Shown here in pieces: positions 6,104 to 6,873 of a stretch of DNA of 6,873 nucleotides. The notes beneath the pieces are model-generated. The model searched no databases, was not told the DNA's origin, and saw nothing but the letters and a program-made list of their open reading frames with translations. Source of the DNA: Leptospiraceae bacterium (GTDB taxonomy: Bacteria; Spirochaetota; Leptospiria; Leptospirales; Leptospiraceae); NCBI GenBank assembly GCA_016708435.1, contig JADJFV010000021.1:1-6873 (forward strand), in the 5' to 3' direction. Within the stretch, counting starts at the first letter, position 1. Each line of letters begins with the position of its first letter. Made by a program: the position numbers and the translations under genes.

Positions 6104-6873
6104 TTGAATCACAATAACTTTAATCAACTTTTTATTTATCAATTAAATACAAGAATTTTTTGTATAGAGAAGGGCGTAACCATACTAAAGGCACCTGAAA
6201 GTTTCTTTACAACTCCTGAGATTATAACGGCAGATGCAGTTTGGCTCATGGGTGTCTGGCTTCCATCACAAGCTTCTGTAAAAATATGCAAAGAACACGA
6301 GGGATTAGGATGGCTTAATTCTTGTAAACTCTCTGCCTGATTTGGTGGATTCAGATTTAATTGACCCACCTTATGCCATTTACGATTACAAACCAAAACC
6401 CACTGAGAGCAGATATATTTTAAATTAAAACAATTTAGATACAAGCTAAAATGCAATTGGTAAGAAGTTGACTTAGATTTTGTCTTCAACTATGTCAGTG
6501 TAGTTGACTCACCGTTAGTCGAACAGTATCCAGATTTATTTCTCAAAAGAAGAGAACGCAACTGTTTGTAAAATTCTTTTACATAAGAACGCCGGAAGAA
6601 TTTATTATTATGGTAGAGATCCATACTACGATGGTTGGACGGATAAGGTTCAATGGGATTTTCTCATCCCAAAACATTTTGTAGTTCACAAAAATTCTCG
6701 TATTAGAAATTTCAGATGCCTGTGATGGTCTTAGATGCGATATGGCAATGCTTCCACTCCAGGAGGATGTCGAAAAACACACGGCATACGCGTGCATTAT
6801 CCTACTGGAAAGAATTAATCGAGAGCAATTAAAGAAGGTAGACTCGATTTCTTATTCATAGCGGAAGTCTATT
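6104..6873 (+). pseudogene. GH13 alpha-amylase-like glycosidase, frameshifted, 3' end beyond window
   Basis: Reading plus-strand segments in different frames rebuilds the N-terminal half of a GH13 enzyme, which cleaves alpha-glucosidic bonds. In order: FIYQLNTRIF; TADAVWLMGVWLPS (6230-6271); LPDLVDSDLIDPPYAIYDYK (6333-6392); LKQFRYKLK; NAIGKKL; LDFVFNYVSVVDSPLVEQYP (6473-6532), covering conserved region I; GRIYYYGRDPYYDGWTDKVQ (6594-6653); SDACDGLRCDMAMLPLQEDV with the nucleophile-type Asp codon at 6739-6741 (region II); and RAIKEGRLDFLFIAEVY with the acid/base-type Glu codon at 6864-6866 (region III). About eight frame changes lie near 6333, 6422, 6450, 6473, 6560, 6662, 6685 and 6777, with a TAA at 6816. 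Region I reads DFVFNYV where DxVxNH is usual. The start is taken as TTG 6104, preceded by GAGGA only 3 nt away. The family call is firm from motif order; the specificity is unknown. Confidence 0.8.

Noticed and set aside
6139..6489. Minus-strand open frame of 116 codons
   Set aside because: It is antisense to the rebuilt GH13 segments, whose motifs (VWLMGVW, LPDLVDS, AIYDY) are unmistakable on the plus strand. It has a TTG start and no recognisable motif.
6579..6797. Minus-strand open frame of 72 codons
   Set aside because: It is a shadow of the plus-strand GH13 YYGRDPYYDGW and CDGLRCDMAM segments.

Overview
This AT-rich window looks like a spirochaete chromosome fragment, most likely Leptospira or a close relative. 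Taxonomy is an inference. It rests on the low G+C, the style of the LolC-like and TatA/TatC proteins, a relaxed spirochaete-type lipobox on the solute-binding lipoprotein, and frequent Lys-rich tails. I see no rRNA, tRNA, CRISPR array or transposase gene.

Layout, left to right. (1) Positions 1-907, minus strand: a LolC/LolE-type ABC permease of the lipoprotein-release family, running off the left edge and read across three frame changes. (2) Positions 975-2106, minus strand: an intact twin-arginine translocation pair, tatA then tatC, 4 nt apart, with a clear Shine-Dalgarno and a TATAAT box upstream of tatA. (3) Positions 2107-2333: a divergent intergenic region. (4) Positions 2334-2603, plus strand: a small two-helix membrane protein followed by a hairpin terminator. 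(5) Positions 2675-3979, minus strand: a DUF2252 (kinase-fold-like) gene interrupted by one in-frame TAG. (6) Positions 3989-4130: a nested palindromic repeat, MITE-like, inserted just upstream of the DUF2252 start. (7) Positions 4139-6072, minus strand: a YejA-like family 5 solute-binding lipoprotein split over about six reading-frame segments. (8) Positions 6104-6873, plus strand: the N-terminal part of a GH13 alpha-amylase-like enzyme in about nine segments, running off the right edge.

The main oddity is the distribution of damage. TatA, TatC and the small membrane ORF are open throughout, apart from a doubtful start for the last. The four larger genes around them are broken by single-base frame changes, often in or near short A or T runs, while the encoded family motifs remain well preserved. 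That favours uncorrected indels in a low-coverage assembly, or very recent gene decay, over old pseudogenes. The altered GH13 region I and an extra stop near the right edge leave room for real decay there.

Functionally, the left half is envelope biogenesis (lipoprotein release and export of folded proteins). The right half is nutrient handling (a peptide-type binding lipoprotein and a glycosidase). I see no complete new system. The most interesting non-coding signal is the nested repeat at 3989-4130, whose two halves differ by compensatory base changes.
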